Assembly: GCA_012295275.1 (NCBI GenBank)
Contig: CM022677.1
Span: 4,458,553-4,522,552, forward strand
DNA length: 64,000 nucleotides
Direction of reading: 5' to 3'
DNA from: Chrysomallon squamiferum
Taxonomy: Eukaryota > Mollusca > Gastropoda > Neomphalida > Peltospiridae
Position 1 is the first letter of the stretch, and each line of letters begins with the position of its first letter. A program made the translations under genes and the position numbers. Of the stretch, positions 1 to 13,966 are shown piece by piece. The notes beneath the pieces are model-generated. The model was not told the origin of the DNA and ran no database searches. It saw nothing but the letters and a program-made list of their open reading frames with translations.

Positions 1-725
1 AAAATAAACAAACAAATACTAACCATAACAAAAAATACTAACAAACAAATACTAACCATTAACAAAATACTAACATTTAACAAATACTAACCACTTAACA
101 AAATACTAACATTTAACAAATACATTAACATTTAACAAATACTAACATTTAACAAATACTAACATTTAACAAATAACATTTAACTAAACTAACAAAATAC
201 TAACATTTAACAAATACTAACATTTAACAAATACTAACTTAACAAATACTAACAAAAAATACTAACATTTAACAAATACTAACATTTAACAAATACTAAC
301 ATTAACAAAACTAACCACTAACATTTAACAAAAAACTAACATTTAACAAATACTAACCATTAACAAAATACTAACATTTAACAAATACTAACAAACAAAT
401 ACTAACAAATACTAACCATTAACAAATACTAACAAAAAATACTAACCACTAACCACTAACAAAATACTAACCAAACAAAATACTACAAAACCACTAAAAA
501 TACTAACATTTAACAAATACTAACAAACAAATACTAACATTAACAAATAACAAATACTAACCACTAACAAAATACTAATCACTAACAAAATACTAACCAC
601 TAACAAAATACTAACATTTAACAAATACTAACTATTAACAAATACTAACCACTAACAAAATACTAATCACTAACAAAATACTAATCACTAACAAAATACT
701 AACATTTAACAAATACTAACTCTTA
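1..725. repeat. AT-rich minisatellite, about 17-bp unit
   Basis: Imperfect tandem array built on the unit AACAAATACTAACATTT, with variants lacking a few bases or ending in CCACT. It runs from the window edge, so its real length is unknown. There is no open reading frame and no splice-like boundary inside. The array ends abruptly against a short unique stretch. Confidence 0.9.
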
Positions 726-820
726 CTAACATCCCCTACGTGTACTGAACCTCACCGTGGTGTAGGGTGGCAACATCTCCAAAGGGAATGGCTAATTAGT
801 ACATTAATATAATAACATTT
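726..820. other. short unique island between repeat arrays
   Basis: About 95 bases of mixed composition with higher GC than its flanks. It contains no clear ORF or splice pair. It is the only non-repetitive DNA in the first 800 bases. Confidence 0.5.
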
Positions 821-825
821 AATTG

Positions 826-2395
826 GATAGATAGATAGACAGATTGATAGATTATGATAGATAAATAGAAATACCTACATAGATAGTTACTGAAGATAGA
901 TGAACAGATGGATACATAGAGTATAGCTACTTTTTCTAATTTCAAATAGTGTCATTAATTTGAAAGCCCTTTCTATATACAGATAGACAGCCAGACCAAC
1001 AGAATATAGACAGAAGTGTATGTACTTAAGAATAAGTTATGACATATAAATATCTGGCTTTCTTTCTCTCTCACTCTCCAAATTACTCATCCTTACTTAC
1101 CTGCATGTTTCTATCTATCTATATATTTGTTTTATTTCATCATGTCTGTCTATATATTTGTTTTATTTCATCATCAGTTTCTCTGGCTATTTGTCTATCT
1201 ATGTATCTGTCTGTCTGTTGATCAACCTGTGGTGTAGCTTAATCTTATTACCTGTCTAGCTAACCATTCATTCATCACTAAATCCATTTACCTATCTATC
1301 CTCTATCTGTCTGTTTATCTATCTATCTATCTATCTATCTATCTGTCTATCTATATATTTGTTTTATTTCATCATCAATTTCTCTGGCTATTTGTCTATC
1401 TATGTATCTGTCTGTCTGTTGATCAACCTGTGGTGTAGCTTAATCTTATTACCTGTCTAGCTAACCATTCATTCATCACTATATCCATTTACCTATCTAT
1501 CCTCTGTCTGTTTATCTATCTATCTATCTATCTGTATATATATACACACATATATATTTATATAATTATCTCTTAAAAATCATACACACAGGGCACACTT
1601 CTCTGTTTCATAGTGAGATCAATACCTGTTCTCTCTCTGTAACACACAAATACATATAACCACACCTACATATCAGTCTCTCTCAGTCTAGCCATTTATC
1701 TATAATCTATCTAACACACATATAAACATACTCTTATTCACACATTCAGTTAGATACCAATCCTCTAACATAAATACAAATAATCACTATTATGAATCTA
1801 TGTATCTATGAACTATTTATGTAGTTTATGCAGCATGTGTGTGTGTCCATATATATATATATATAAACATTATTCACTCATTATTTATTTATTTATATTT
1901 AATATATCGTCTCTCTATCAATCATCTTTCTCAAAAATCCACAAAAAGTTCACATACACATTTATATATCCATTCTCTCTAACACAAACATATAGTTATA
2001 CATACACATCAATTTATCTATGTTAATCTGTACATATCTATCTATATATGTAACTAATTATTGTCTACCTAACCTATCAATCTATTTCTCAATCGATCAA
2101 TTCATCTAACTATCTCTACATCAATCTATCTCACCCTCTCGGTTACAAATAGCACAGTCTATCTTGCAAACACACATACACACATATTTACATACACACT
2201 CTCTATTAATATCGTATTTAATTATTCAAATATTTATTCTTTTTATCTATCTATAAATATATTTCTTTATCTATCTATTTATGCCATATACATAAGCAAC
2301 AGACTCAGTCTTTCTTACAGATGTGCAGTATATACTCATGTCTCCTTGCATTTATCTAGCTTTTTCTGTCTTTCAATTTACATCTCTATCCACCC

Positions 2396-2399
<4 letters not shown>
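826..2399. repeat. GATA/TATC tetranucleotide tract with a ~200-bp direct duplication
   Basis: Degenerate (GATA)n changes to (TATC)n/(TCTG)n on the plus strand. Within it a complex segment carrying GTTGATCAACCTGTGG occurs at about 1218 and again at 1418, a direct duplication with a 200-bp period. The remainder is TATC-like low-complexity sequence with scattered CA dinucleotides. No gene is seen. Confidence 0.8.
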
Positions 2400-2432
<33 letters not shown>

Positions 2433-2556
2433 TACTAATCATCTTTAAACACACAAATACATTATCATTCCTATACATACACACACACACACACACACAT
2501 ATGTAGGTACATATACATACTAATCATCTTTCAACACACAAATACATTATCATTCC

Positions 2557-2608
<52 letters not shown>

Positions 2609-2830
2609 TACTAATCATCTTTAAACACACAAATACATTATCATTCCTATATATACACACACACACACATATATGTAGGTACATATACATACTAATCATC
2701 TTTAAACACACAAATACATTATCATTCCTATATACACACACACACACACATATATGTAGGTACATATACATACTAATCATCTTTAAACAAATACATTATC
2801 ATTCCTATATACACACACACACACACACAT
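2400..2830. repeat. composite (CA)n minisatellite
   Basis: About five copies of a block joining a (CA)n run to the complex core CATACTAATCATCTTTAAAC, then ACATTATCATTCCTATA. Copies differ mainly in (CA)n length. Reading frames through it are repeat artefacts. Confidence 0.85.
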
Positions 2831-3837
2831 TCCTTAACATCTATCTATATGTCTATCAGTCTGTCTACAAATCAATCTACCAAACTAGTAACATACCTAC
2901 ATATCAGTTTATCTCTCTAGCTTATACGTCTGTTTTTCAATAACCATCTCTCAATCATATGTCCAGCTACCTGAATATCTAACAATATACTACTTCAAAC
3001 CTTGCTATCTTGCTGAATGTCTGTCTATATAATCTATCTGTATTTATTTCTGTGTGTGTATATATACACACAGAGATAAATAGTTACATCTTTCTGTATT
3101 TATCTCTTTTTATCTATATATATATCTGTATTTATCTCTGTATATCTATCTACATAATCTATCTGTATTTACCTTTGTATGTCCGTCTATATAATCTATC
3201 TATATTTATTTATATCTGTGTATCTGTCTATATAATCTATCTGTATTTATCTCTGTTTATCTATCTATATAATCTATCTATATTTATTTATATCTGTGTA
3301 TCTGTCTATATAATCTATCTGTATTTATCTCTGTTTATCTATCTATATAATCTATCTGTATTTACCTTTGTATGTCTGTCTATATAATCTATCTATATTT
3401 ATTTATATCTGTGTATCTGTCTATATAATCTATCTGTATTTATTTCTATATATCTATATATAACCTGTGTATTTATCTCTGGATATCTATCTTTAAGTTA
3501 TCAGTTCATCACTAACGCGATCCTAACACAGATCCAATCCTCTCTGTCTTCTGTCTGTCTCTGTGTGTATTTATCTATGTACATTTACATCATCATATCC
3601 ACTTTACCATCATACTTGCTTACACCTATCTATTTATCCATCCATCGAACTCTAAGGAAATGCCTCCCTATATATATTTCTCTATCCATCAATAACAATC
3701 CGTTGAATCAGCTATTCATCTTCCTGACTATCTCCCTAAATTATTATAACTACATTTTATATCTAGCTTTCTGTGTTACTGTCCATTTATAACTCTCATT
3801 CACAATTCCATTATTTAGCGATCCTTATCAATCACTG

Positions 3838-3890
<53 letters not shown>

Positions 3891-4740
3891 CACTTTCTAT
3901 GTCACATATCTATATGTATCTCTATATGTATATCTATGTACACAATTTCTCTTTCTATCTACATAATCAACCTACCTAACAGTTTATATATCAATAACAT
4001 CTATCAGTCTAAACATCTTCTTGTCTACATACCTACGTATCACCTTCAAATCTTGCTATATTTCTGTATGTTTGCTCACATATATACTCAATACATTCAC
4101 TCTTCAAAAAAAAGACAAGCAATGTTTCATCTATATACTATTCCCTGATCCAGCTTACATACCTACACCTATAGCTATATATATATATATATATTCAGTC
4201 TTCCACCTTACCATCATACTTGCCTACACCTACTTGTCTGTCTGCTACATAACTATCTACCTACATATCTGTCTGTCTGTTACATAACTATCTACATACA
4301 TCTACATATCAACCTACTGAACTACTGGGCTACCTACCTACCTGTCTGTCCTGTGTGTCTGCTGTCTGTTAGATAACTATCTACATACATCTACATATCA
4401 ACCTACTGAACTACTGACCTACCCACCTGTCTGTTAGATAACTATCTACATACATCTACATATCAACCTACTGAACTACTGACCTACCTACCTATCTGTC
4501 CCTCTGTGTGTCTGCTGTCTGTTAGATAACTATCTACATACATTTACATATCAACCTACTGAACTACTGACCTACATACCTATTTGTTTATCTATCCACA
4601 TTACAACAGATCAATAACCATCCATCAATCATATATCTAATTCCCTGTCAAACTACCTACATACATAACTAACTGTGCCTGCATTACAACCTGTATGATT
4701 TATATATACATCTGTACGTCTACACTCTCAGCCTGGCACA
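2831..4740. repeat. TATC/TCTG-rich low-complexity region with several tandem blocks
   Basis: It contains repeats built on CTATATAATCTATCTGTATT (about 3140-3450), a (CA)n run of about 24 units at 3840-3888, and blocks of AGATAACTATCTACATACAT followed by an ACCTACTGAACTACTGACCT core at about 4250-4580. No exon-like segment is recognisable. Confidence 0.8.
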
Positions 4741-4804
4741 CAAACACACGACAGAAAGAAGAAAACACAGAATAGATAAATGGCCATTGTCATGTTTACC
4801 TATC

Positions 4805-5392
4805 TACCTAAATTCATCTACACCTATCAATTCATTTGTTAACTTCTACTGATCTAACTGTCTATCAGTCTATCAATTCATCTACATCTATCAATTCATT
4901 TGTTAACTTCTACTGATCTAACTGTCTATCAGTCTATCAATTCATCTACATCTATCAATTCATTTGTTAACTTCTACTGATCTAACTGTCTATCAGTCTA
5001 TCAATTCATCTACATCTATCAATTCATTTGTTAACTTCTACTGATCTAACTGTCTATCAGTCTATCAATTCATCTACATCTATCAATTCATTTGTTAACT
5101 TCTACTGATCTAACTGTCTATCAGTCTATCAATTCATCTACATCTATCAATTCATTTGTTAACTTCTACTGATCTAACTGTCTATCAGTCTATCAATTCA
5201 TCTACATCTATCAATTCATTTGTTAACTTCTACTGATCTAACTGTCTATCAGTCTATCAATTCATCTACATCTATCAATTCATTTGTTAACTTCTACTGA
5301 TCTAACTGTCTATCAGTCTATCAATTCATCTACATCTATCAATTCATTTGTTAACTTCTACTGATCTAACTGTCTATCAGTCTATCAACATC
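4805..5392. repeat. 64-bp tandem repeat, about nine copies
   Basis: Near-perfect units containing CATTTGTTAACTTCTACTGA; successive copies start 64 bases apart (for example 4836 and 4900). The low divergence implies recent expansion. The array ends in a short (TTTC)n run. Confidence 0.9.
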
Positions 5393-5835
5393 TCTTTCTT
5401 TCTTTCTTTCTGTTTATCTTCCTGTTTATCTCTTTACCTGTTAACCTCCCATCAGACAGTCAGTCTCATATCTCTGTCAATCATCTTTCCATTTCTTCAA
5501 ATGGTTGCTCTCAAGTTAACTTCTAATATTGTCTATGAAAACAACATTAAGCTGGAACCTGCTTGTTGTCTGTCTGTAAATATCATTGCTCCACATATTT
5601 TCATTTCCTCTATAATTTGTAATGTAGAAACACACAAAGCTTTTGCACTGTCATTAGTCTTGACAGTAGAAGTTTTTTGTTCCCTTCAATAATAACCAAG
5701 AATCATCCACTGTTAACTATTGGAGAATAATCAATCCACACTAATGTGTATTGACAACATTTTCTCTGGAAACTGCTTTGGAAAGAAAAATCCACCTTTT
5801 GTGAATAATAATAATTGTTCCATATCAGTAAATAC
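5393..5835. other. AT-rich sequence, nothing recognised
   Basis: Non-repetitive AT-rich DNA lying 3' of the small minus-strand gene. It may contain that gene's 3' untranslated region, but no clear polyadenylation arrangement was identified. Confidence 0.4.
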
Positions 5836-5899
5836 CTCATCTGTTTAAATTCTTCTCCCTCTTCTTGTAACTGAAGCTGATTCCAGAATCTTGTCTTTC
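5836..5899 (-). CDS. probable last coding exon, small unidentified gene
   Basis: After acceptor GTATCTACAG the phase-consistent frame reads KDKILESASVTRRGRRI and stops at 5845-5847. A second open frame reads KTRFWNQLQLQEEGEEFKQM into a GTATTT donor, so the frame choice depends on the upstream join. Confidence 0.35.
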
Positions 5900-8800
5900 C
5901 TGTAGATACAACAATAAAATGTAATAGAATAATAAGTATTTTTGATTGTGTTTAATTGTCTGTAATGTTAGAAAGAAATTATTAAATATAAACATCATCT
6001 GTCTCTTATTGTAATAGATTTTAACAATAAATCACAAATAATTTAATCAAAAAATATATATCTATAAAAAAGTATCACTACAAATTTTACATTATGGTCA
6101 ATTTAAAAAAAACAATTGTCTTTTATAACCGAATTCATAAAAATATGTGAAAGTATTTCATTATGAAAGATTTTCTAATATTAAACAAGAAGAATGCACT
6201 GATTAGATCAAAATATTTTAAAGTTAAGCAATACAAACATAACATGAAAATGTAATAATAATAATAATACAAATACCACTAATATTTCTTAAAGCTGAAA
6301 TCTATAAAATTGTGAATTCTCCTCTGAATCTTCAGCACTGACCTGCCTTGCACTGTAAGGGAGAGAAAGAGATCTGAAAACCTCTGTCGTTGTACAAGTG
6401 TTTAAAAGAAATACAAAATTTGACATGGACTTGACAGTTTCCACCTGTAAATTGAAAAGAATTCATTATCACCAGCCTATAAAAATGACAGGCATTTTAG
6501 TTAAATAACTATTTGATAAGTTCTGTCATTTATTAATTTACTAACAGATACCAAAGCTTTTCAGTTCTGTGTCACTCTCCACCAGGTATGTGAATTCAGT
6601 CACTTTGATTACAAGCTGCATTACTTTTTTGGAACACTTAGAACTGATTCTATACATCTAATTTTAGATTTGATTAAAAATATATAAGTTAATAATCTGC
6701 CTACAACATTCAATTTATCCACAATAATAATCTTTTAATCCCAAAAGATCAAGAGAATTCCAATTAATTACAAATATTTAACATTTTAAAATGTGATGAT
6801 ATAATTAATTCAAACCACAAAAAAGTCCTTTATACCTACAGATCTTTTTGTTATCTTTAAGAAAAAATATATATATTTTTTATAACATTAAATGACAGCT
6901 GAATAAATTCATAAAAAATAAACATTATCTGTGAATATCATTCAGTTCATCAGCTAGTTTATGTATATTATTCTAACACAAAACTGCAGTGACTAAAATG
7001 TTGAAGTGTTATCTTGATCTGAACTGAACTTTTATCACCTACAAATCTATGTTTATTAAAGTTAACAGATTTGAATCCTGAATGAGGAAGTGATCCAGCT
7101 GATAAAAAACAAAACAATAAATGAACGAAATAATGCAGACACTGCAAGAGTAACACAGAAACTAATCAACTCTGTGTCATCTGATATATAAAGTTTTCAC
7201 TGGTAGGAAACAGAGTTGTAAGGATTTACATCTGCTTCTTCCTGAACAATGGCAGTTTATAGCATAATTACCACCAACTTGATCACTATGCATTTCGAAG
7301 GTACATTTTTAATGAATATCAAGGAATTTTTATAAAACAGAATCAAGAAATGAAGTACTGGTTTTGACATAAGTATAAAATGTACTGATCTGTCTTCTAT
7401 CTGAGTTACCTGAAAGGTCTTCCAAGCTGGTCAACAAAATCCTCTGAAATGCTGAATCAAAGTTTGTGCTGGTGGTATGATAGCTATATTTAAACAACTA
7501 TCCTGTTTCATGTATGAGTCACTGTTTCTTACTATTTGTTCAAGGTCAGGACATTTTGTGAATTTTGTACATTCCCCATTTTTTAGCCAGATTTATCTAA
7601 ATAAATAAATATAGAAAGAAAAATTAATAAAATAAAATAAAAATAAATAATAAATAAAAAGTAAGCATCAAATTTATCATTCTAAATCTTAACGTACATT
7701 ATTTAAATGACTATTTTTTTACCTATTCCAGGCTAGGAGCATATGATTAATTTATTTGGGAAGAAATATCTCAGTCATGGAAAATTATTATAAATTATCA
7801 ATGAATTATACTTAAACACTGTTTTAATACTGACTTTATTTATCTGGATATAGTGGTAACATTCAAGAAGCAGCAAAAATAACGTTAAAAAGGACTAAAT
7901 CCTTTGCCACTGGCCATTACAAGCCCTGCATTCATACGTACATATGTACTTAAACACATTACTATTATTAATTATTATAAAACATAATGATACCACTTAC
8001 TTTAGAACAGTTCTCTGTTTTATTGATTTCCTCTGTCTAGTATCAGTATCAGATGAATTTGTCATCTTCAGGTTTTTTTTCTCATTATCACCTGCAAAAC
8101 AAAATTACTTATTTAGCAATTTTGGAAGTAAAGCTGGATTAGCCACAATCAATAAACTCGAAATGGTTTCCAGCTTACAATTTGTTATATCTGTATTCAC
8201 TGAGTACATTTCTCTCTTTTATTTCCTCTTTCATCTTGAACTTCTACAATGATCTAGCAGACTGTTTTGGCAGGCATCCCAGCTATTATTATAATATATG
8301 ATCCTAAAATTGTGACAGAATTATATCTCATATCAAAAAACAACAGCACATTTATAAATAAAACTTAATGAAAGGCGTTTAATCCCAAATCAAAACTAAT
8401 TACTTCTGCTAGTTAGATTCTTTAACAGAATGAAAGTCACATCTATAGCTGATGGATGCTATTAATTTAAATGTTAAACATGCAGAGAAGTTTTGAATGC
8501 CAGTATTTTTAAATAAATATATAAATAAATAAAATTAAATATAAATAAAAAGATACAAAGATAAAAGAGATAATAGTAAAGGAAAGTGAAGATAAACTAA
8601 AATTCTCAACTTTATAGTGAAATAAATCAACATTAAAATAAAAATCATTGCACAATGCAGAACAGAATTGTTGAAAGTATTAAACTTGTTAAAAAACTTG
8701 TCAAAGATCAACATAAAAAAAAAAAAAAAGAAGGCAAATTTAAAGTAATAGAAAATCAAAACATCTGCCTAAAAATTTTAATTTTAAACTTTTATTTGAA

Positions 8801-9717
8801 GTTGTAAAATTATTTAAAGTAAAACATAACAAATAATGCATTTTCTAATAACCTAACAAAATGAACTATAAGTATTATAACCAAACTGATTAAAACAAAA
8901 AAAACCAGAAGAGTTAAAATATTAATAAATTATTTATATTTTAGTTACAATGAAAATAAATTTCAACTTTACAAACAATCAAACAAAACACAAAATTGAT
9001 AATACCCTGTCAAAATTTGCCTGTTTCTAAATACCATATTTATTATAAGGCCTGAAATATAATATTAATTTATTAATAAGTATCATTTCTACGAACTCTA
9101 TTGAAAAATAAATAAATATATTCAAAATAGCTAACCTGAAATATATTTTATTTGATATATTTATCTAATTATATAAACATAAAACAACTTCCAGTAACAT
9201 ATAACTTGGAATTAATCAAACAATTACATTTTCTTTGATATATTATTATAAAATTAATTTATAGTGAAAACTAAAATGTAAGCAAGTATGACAAAGTAAT
9301 ATTTATTTCCTTATTAAACTGAATTATAAGTCTTAATAAAAAGACTATCCAAATTAAGGCAAACAACAGTGCTTGAGCTATATTTGAAGAGTTATACATC
9401 TTGATATAATTAAAATTCTGTATTCTTGCTGGAACTTTTTTTAAATTTCATCATATTTTATTATCCTGTAATCTACATAATACTGATGCTGACATCTGTT
9501 TTAAAAAGGTTATTTTATTAAGTTTTGCTATGCTTGTATAAGTCATAACTTTATTATTAAACTGTTAAGGTTTATTATGACAAAAAAGTACAGAAGTTGG
9601 TAAAATTTTAACTTTATTTATAAAAAATATATATTTCCTTAATTGTTAGAATCATCGAGTGTACAAAAAACTATATGATATAAAAATAGTTTTGTCGTAA
9701 AACAAAAACTGGAACAA

Positions 9718-9766
<49 letters not shown>

Positions 9767-12440
9767 GTAATAATAATAATAGTAATAGTAATATTATTAT
9801 TATTATTATTATTATTATTAAAAAATTAACATTAGCATAATCACCACCACTATTATCATAATAATTTCTGTTACTATGTTTTCTTAGATGCTCATTACTA
9901 AGAACTGACAGGTAATAATATGAAAAGATAGTTCACCTTCTGTGTATCTCCTTGACATCTGCAGCAATCTGGTGGATTACACATTATATATTTATTTAAT
10001 AATTTTCCAAATGATGCAGTTGTTGCATAACCCTGTAGGAAAGAAATAAAATAAAACAAAACATGAATTTACATTCCTTTATAAAATGATGTGATCAACT
10101 AAGATTTTAAAATATAATTTTAATTTAGTTACTGATGTTGATTTATATATGTGTATATATATATATATTTTGTCTTCCTGTTTTACTAATTTCCTATAGT
10201 TGGCATGTACATTTCATATTTAAAATGATTATACACAGATAAAAGCTGAAGATAACCTTTACATATTAAAAAAGATGTTTGTTGGGTTTTTTTAAACATT
10301 TTCTGTATTAACTGTTAAATTAATCATCATGATATAATCATAAAACATCTTATTGTTGATAAGAAAACAGGAGAGTGAAAATAAATAAATATATAATGTG
10401 TATTGCTAGTTAATATTCTCAGTAATACCAATGTGTGAAGTCATCACAGAAAGTGAAGGTGTGTTTGTTATAGATCTAAAAAGTTAACAAATCTTCTGAA
10501 TGCTCTTAGTGATTTAGTTTTAAATATCTAAGAACAATTTGATATAAAAAGAAATATATCATCAACAGTTAAAAAGAAAAGATTTAAGGAAAAAAGAAGA
10601 AAAAAGAAACATTTATCTAATTATCAGCTACAGTTTGTTACACAAATGAAACTTAAGTCTAAAAACAGGTGTTTATCCATCCAAGAAACAAAAACAATAC
10701 TTTTTCTCCTGTATCATTACATCCACACAAAACGTAATTAAAACTTTACTTACCTTTTCACCATTTTCTGCAGTTTCAGCAGGCTTATTGTCATTCGTTC
10801 TGAAAGACAAATAACAGGTCTAATAAGTTAGCAGGTCATTTTAAATTACTAAGAATTACTAAGAAATGTATTTAAAAAATTTTTAAAAGTAATAATTTAA
10901 AAAACAAAATCATTAACACAAACTGAAGTGTGTCAAAAATGCATAAACTGATGCTGTTTTCAATAAACACTTTCTCCCTAGCTAGCATTACAAAAAATAT
11001 GTGTCTGTAGGTGTGTGTATATAAAAACAAAGCAAAAAAACATTACTGTATTGGATATTTAAATACAACATATTCTTTTGATGGTTTAAAATAAATAATA
11101 ATTGGGATAAAAAATTATGGCTATATATGTATTATAATCTGGCATTTAGAAATAGAGAAATGAAATTCAATTTAACAAAAAAGGTTGATAAAATTATATG
11201 TAATACATTTGTTTTTGCTCCAATGAGTGGCAATAAAAACATTTTTTAGTCCTTTTTCCTAAAAGCTCATAGAAATGACAAAGTTTCCCATCAATGCAAC
11301 AACTACCACAGAGCAGTGGAACTAACCTTAAACCTGTAGTCACCAAGATCAACATTAACATACTACAGTAAGCTTCTACACCAATAACTAAATGTGTTAC
11401 TGTAGAAAACAGAAGACATATATGCTTGAAGTTTAACTTCATTACCTAGCTAAAACCTTAACTAAGACAAATAAATGTAAGTGAATGTTATATGTGTTAC
11501 AGAACAACAAAACATTTCACTTGCAGTTTTGGCTTCCATACTGCCAGAAGACCCTGTGTAAGTTATTGTACTTGATGTCTGTACAGCCTGCTCTAAAATA
11601 CTTGAAATGCTATTGCTGTTTGGCTGTCATAAAGTTTATCTACCAATACCTGCAATCACATGGCTGAAAGGCTTACTGCATCATTCCTCATTATCTGTTG
11701 AGTATCCCTGTCTCAGCTGTTATGATTTAATACAAGATGAGAAGTACTTTTCTATTTGATACACCAGAAATTATATTAGTAATTACAGACAGGTGCAGTT
11801 ATAATATCATATTTTATTACTAAAGAAATATTTTTATTTCTGTAAGCAGATTAACATTATTTTCACAAACAAATATTAGCAATTAAGTGAGAATGACCAC
11901 AAATAATTTAAAAACTGGATTTATGACGGATAAAAAAGAAAGACTGACTAGTAAATATGTAGAAAAATAAAGTCAGGAAACTTTAAACAGAAAAGTTATA
12001 TAAATAAAAGACACGGAGAAACACCTAGAGATAAATGTTCTCAGTTGATTAATACCAAACAAGAAAGCAATTAGGTATGAAATGAACTTGTTATGTTAAT
12101 GTCTTTTTTGTCACTCAAATGAAACTAGACATTATTGATGACTGTTTAGTAAGAATGAACTGGAAATTTAAAAATCTCCAAAGAAAAGGATATAAATGAC
12201 TAAACTTGCAATTATATTTAGTTTCTAGATTAAAAATTAGCTACAGCTGCAGCAGCCAGTAAATAAAAACATTTGTCTTTTGTCTTTCATTTACTTTAAT
12301 TTCTTTCTCCTATTACTACAAACTCAATTAAGCTTTGTCTTAAAACAGTTTTCACTATACCTTTCACTAGCAACCGTTGAACTATATGCACTCTCAAGAA
12401 CAGCTTTTATTAGCAAAGTCGCTATTCTATCGTCTTTCAT
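5845..12440 (-). CDS. unidentified small multi-exon gene (locus)
   Basis: Five exon candidates on the minus strand have good splice sites: 12361-12440 with the only ATG after an in-frame stop, 10754-10799, 9937-10033, 8001-8091 and 5836-5899 with a stop at 5845-5847. Phases agree exactly between exons 1 and 2 (2/1) and between the last two (2/1). The joins 2-3 and 3-4 are out by one base, which could be an A-run error or a missed exon. The product would be roughly 125 residues, Ser/Thr/Lys-rich at the C terminus, with a CNPPDCCRC cluster in the middle. I do not recognise the family. No signal peptide or membrane segment is seen, so a small cytosolic or nuclear protein is the default guess. 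Confidence 0.45.
8001..8091 (-). CDS. internal exon, Ser/Thr/Lys-rich, small unidentified gene
   Basis: Acceptor TTTTGCAG and donor CTAAA|GTAAGT. It reads GDNEKKNLKMTNSSDTDTRQ then RKSIKQRTVLK, very hydrophilic and basic at the end. It starts in phase 1 and ends in phase 2, which matches the next exon. Confidence 0.5.
9719..9822. repeat. (TAA)n followed by (TTA)n, hairpin-capable
   Basis: A run of about 16 TAA units with TAG interruptions is followed directly by about 10 TTA units on the same strand. The two halves are complementary and could fold back. Confidence 0.85.
9937..10033 (-). CDS. internal exon with a Cys cluster, small unidentified gene
   Basis: Acceptor TTTCCTACAG and donor CAGAAG|GTGAAC. 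The long frame reads TASFGKLLNKYIMCNPPDCC then RCQGDTQK. The upstream exon would enter one base out of this frame, and the start reads naturally (GYAT) only if one A in an AAA run is extra. This is either an indel or a different upstream partner. Confidence 0.45.
10754..10799 (-). CDS. 46-bp internal exon of the small unidentified gene
   Basis: Tight boundaries: acceptor TCTTTCAG and donor AAAAG|GTAAGT. It reads (R)TNDNKPAETAENGEK when joined in phase to the upstream exon. It is hydrophilic and probably disordered. Confidence 0.55.
12361..12440 (-). CDS. first coding exon of the small unidentified gene
   Basis: It encodes MKDDRIATLLIKAVLESAY and a short Ser-rich tail, then a donor AG|GTATAG in phase 2. 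An in-frame TAG lies about 135 bases upstream with no other ATG between, which fixes the start. Base composition is less AT-biased than the surrounding DNA. The peptide looks like an amphipathic helix. Confidence 0.5.
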
Positions 12441-12599
12441 CAACGCCGAGTTCACTGAACACTTTATCAGGATGGACCCTTCACTTTCCTGCAATGATAA
12501 CGCTATCACTGTTTCTTTTTCCAAATCTAATATTCTGCTAACGCTCTAATTTCATCCATCCATCCATCTGCTGTACGTTTTGTAAGTTTCGGTTGGCGT

Positions 12600-13960
12600 C
12601 TTCAAATGAAAAAGAAATTAACAACAACTCTCTGTACCAAGATAAAATCCATCGTCAAGCCCACACTTACAACAATACATTACTCCAAAAAACATGAATA
12701 ACAAGCACTCCTTCCGAGAGAGTTCCATTCACAAATCCAACACCAAACGTAATTGGCTGAATTATAAAACAGTGACTATGATTTGATCTGTAATAAACAT
12801 AACCAACCAATCACCACTATTATAAATTCTGCTGCAGTCCAACTCAATTACTGAGTAACCATCCCATTGTGGAATGCACACCAATTTGAAACTGGTCCAT
12901 GATATTCTGGTAAACTTAAAGAATTATGTTAACAATTATTGTTGGAGATTTGGGTACATCTAATTAACTGTTTATATTTTTTCATAGTTTTGAACAGAAA
13001 AATGCAATGTGCATTAGCTTTAACTTAATATTTATAGTTGCTTTTGTTATGTATTAATAAATATTGTATAAAAATGTACTTAATTCAGTGTTTATATATT
13101 AGTTTACATTATAGTTGTTATAAAACTTTGTCATTTATTAAAATAGAAACATATTTTATAGTCAAAATGTTGAAGTATATTTACTTTTATTTTCTCATAA
13201 TTTTTAAAAATATTTTAAAAATAAATAAATAAATAAAAGACAAAAATCTCAGATCTTGTATTATTTTCCTGTGCAGTTTCTCCAGCTTAAAAAAGCACAT
13301 TAATTTATATTTCTCTGTATATCTCTACATCTCTTTATAGAAAAATAATACCTCCTTCTCTATCTCTGTGTTTGTTATTTATGTTACAAAAATACTAACG
13401 ATATAAAGCAACTACAAAAGTAAAATTAAAAAGCTAGGTAACTATTATGTTAATTTGATTTAAAAATAAAAATAATATATCAATGCTTTATATAAAGTGA
13501 AATAAGAAAATGTAAACTTAAATAATTTTTGTCACAAAAATATTAATGACAATAAAATTTTAGAAATTAGAATAATAATGATATCAAGACATTACAGGGC
13601 AAAAATTAAAGTAAAATAAAGATTATATTAGATATGTCAATTACTAATGCTATCACTACAAAACACAACAAAACAAAAACAAAAAGAAGATAAAAATTAG
13701 ATGCAATTTATATTAGAAATATATAAATGCTAATAACAACAGTATTAGTAAAAGTGATTTTAGTACTACACAAAAAACTCTTCCACAAAAAATTCCAGAC
13801 AGAAAAACCAATGACATTATGTCAATTTATATACTGTTTATATAATTATAATATTCACATAATCAGTTTAGTATCAAAATGTCTCTAATTTGAATTTCTG
13901 TATATGTGTTTGCATAGATCAATGTTTATTGTAGACATGCAGATTACGCATGACATGCAT
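12600..13960. other. AT-rich sequence upstream of the small gene
   Basis: The first 300 bases beyond the first exon have mixed composition and could hold a promoter, but no motif stands out. The rest is AT-rich with short A- and AAT-runs. No exon is recognised. Confidence 0.35.
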
Positions 13961-13966
13961 ACACCT

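Noticed and set aside
1-725. Telomeric repeat
   Set aside because: The unit AACAAATACTAAC differs from TTAGGG-type repeats in length and sequence.
12280-12549. Plus-strand 89-codon frame
   Set aside because: It is opposite the minus-strand first exon of the small gene, which has the better start and donor and a phase-matched next exon.
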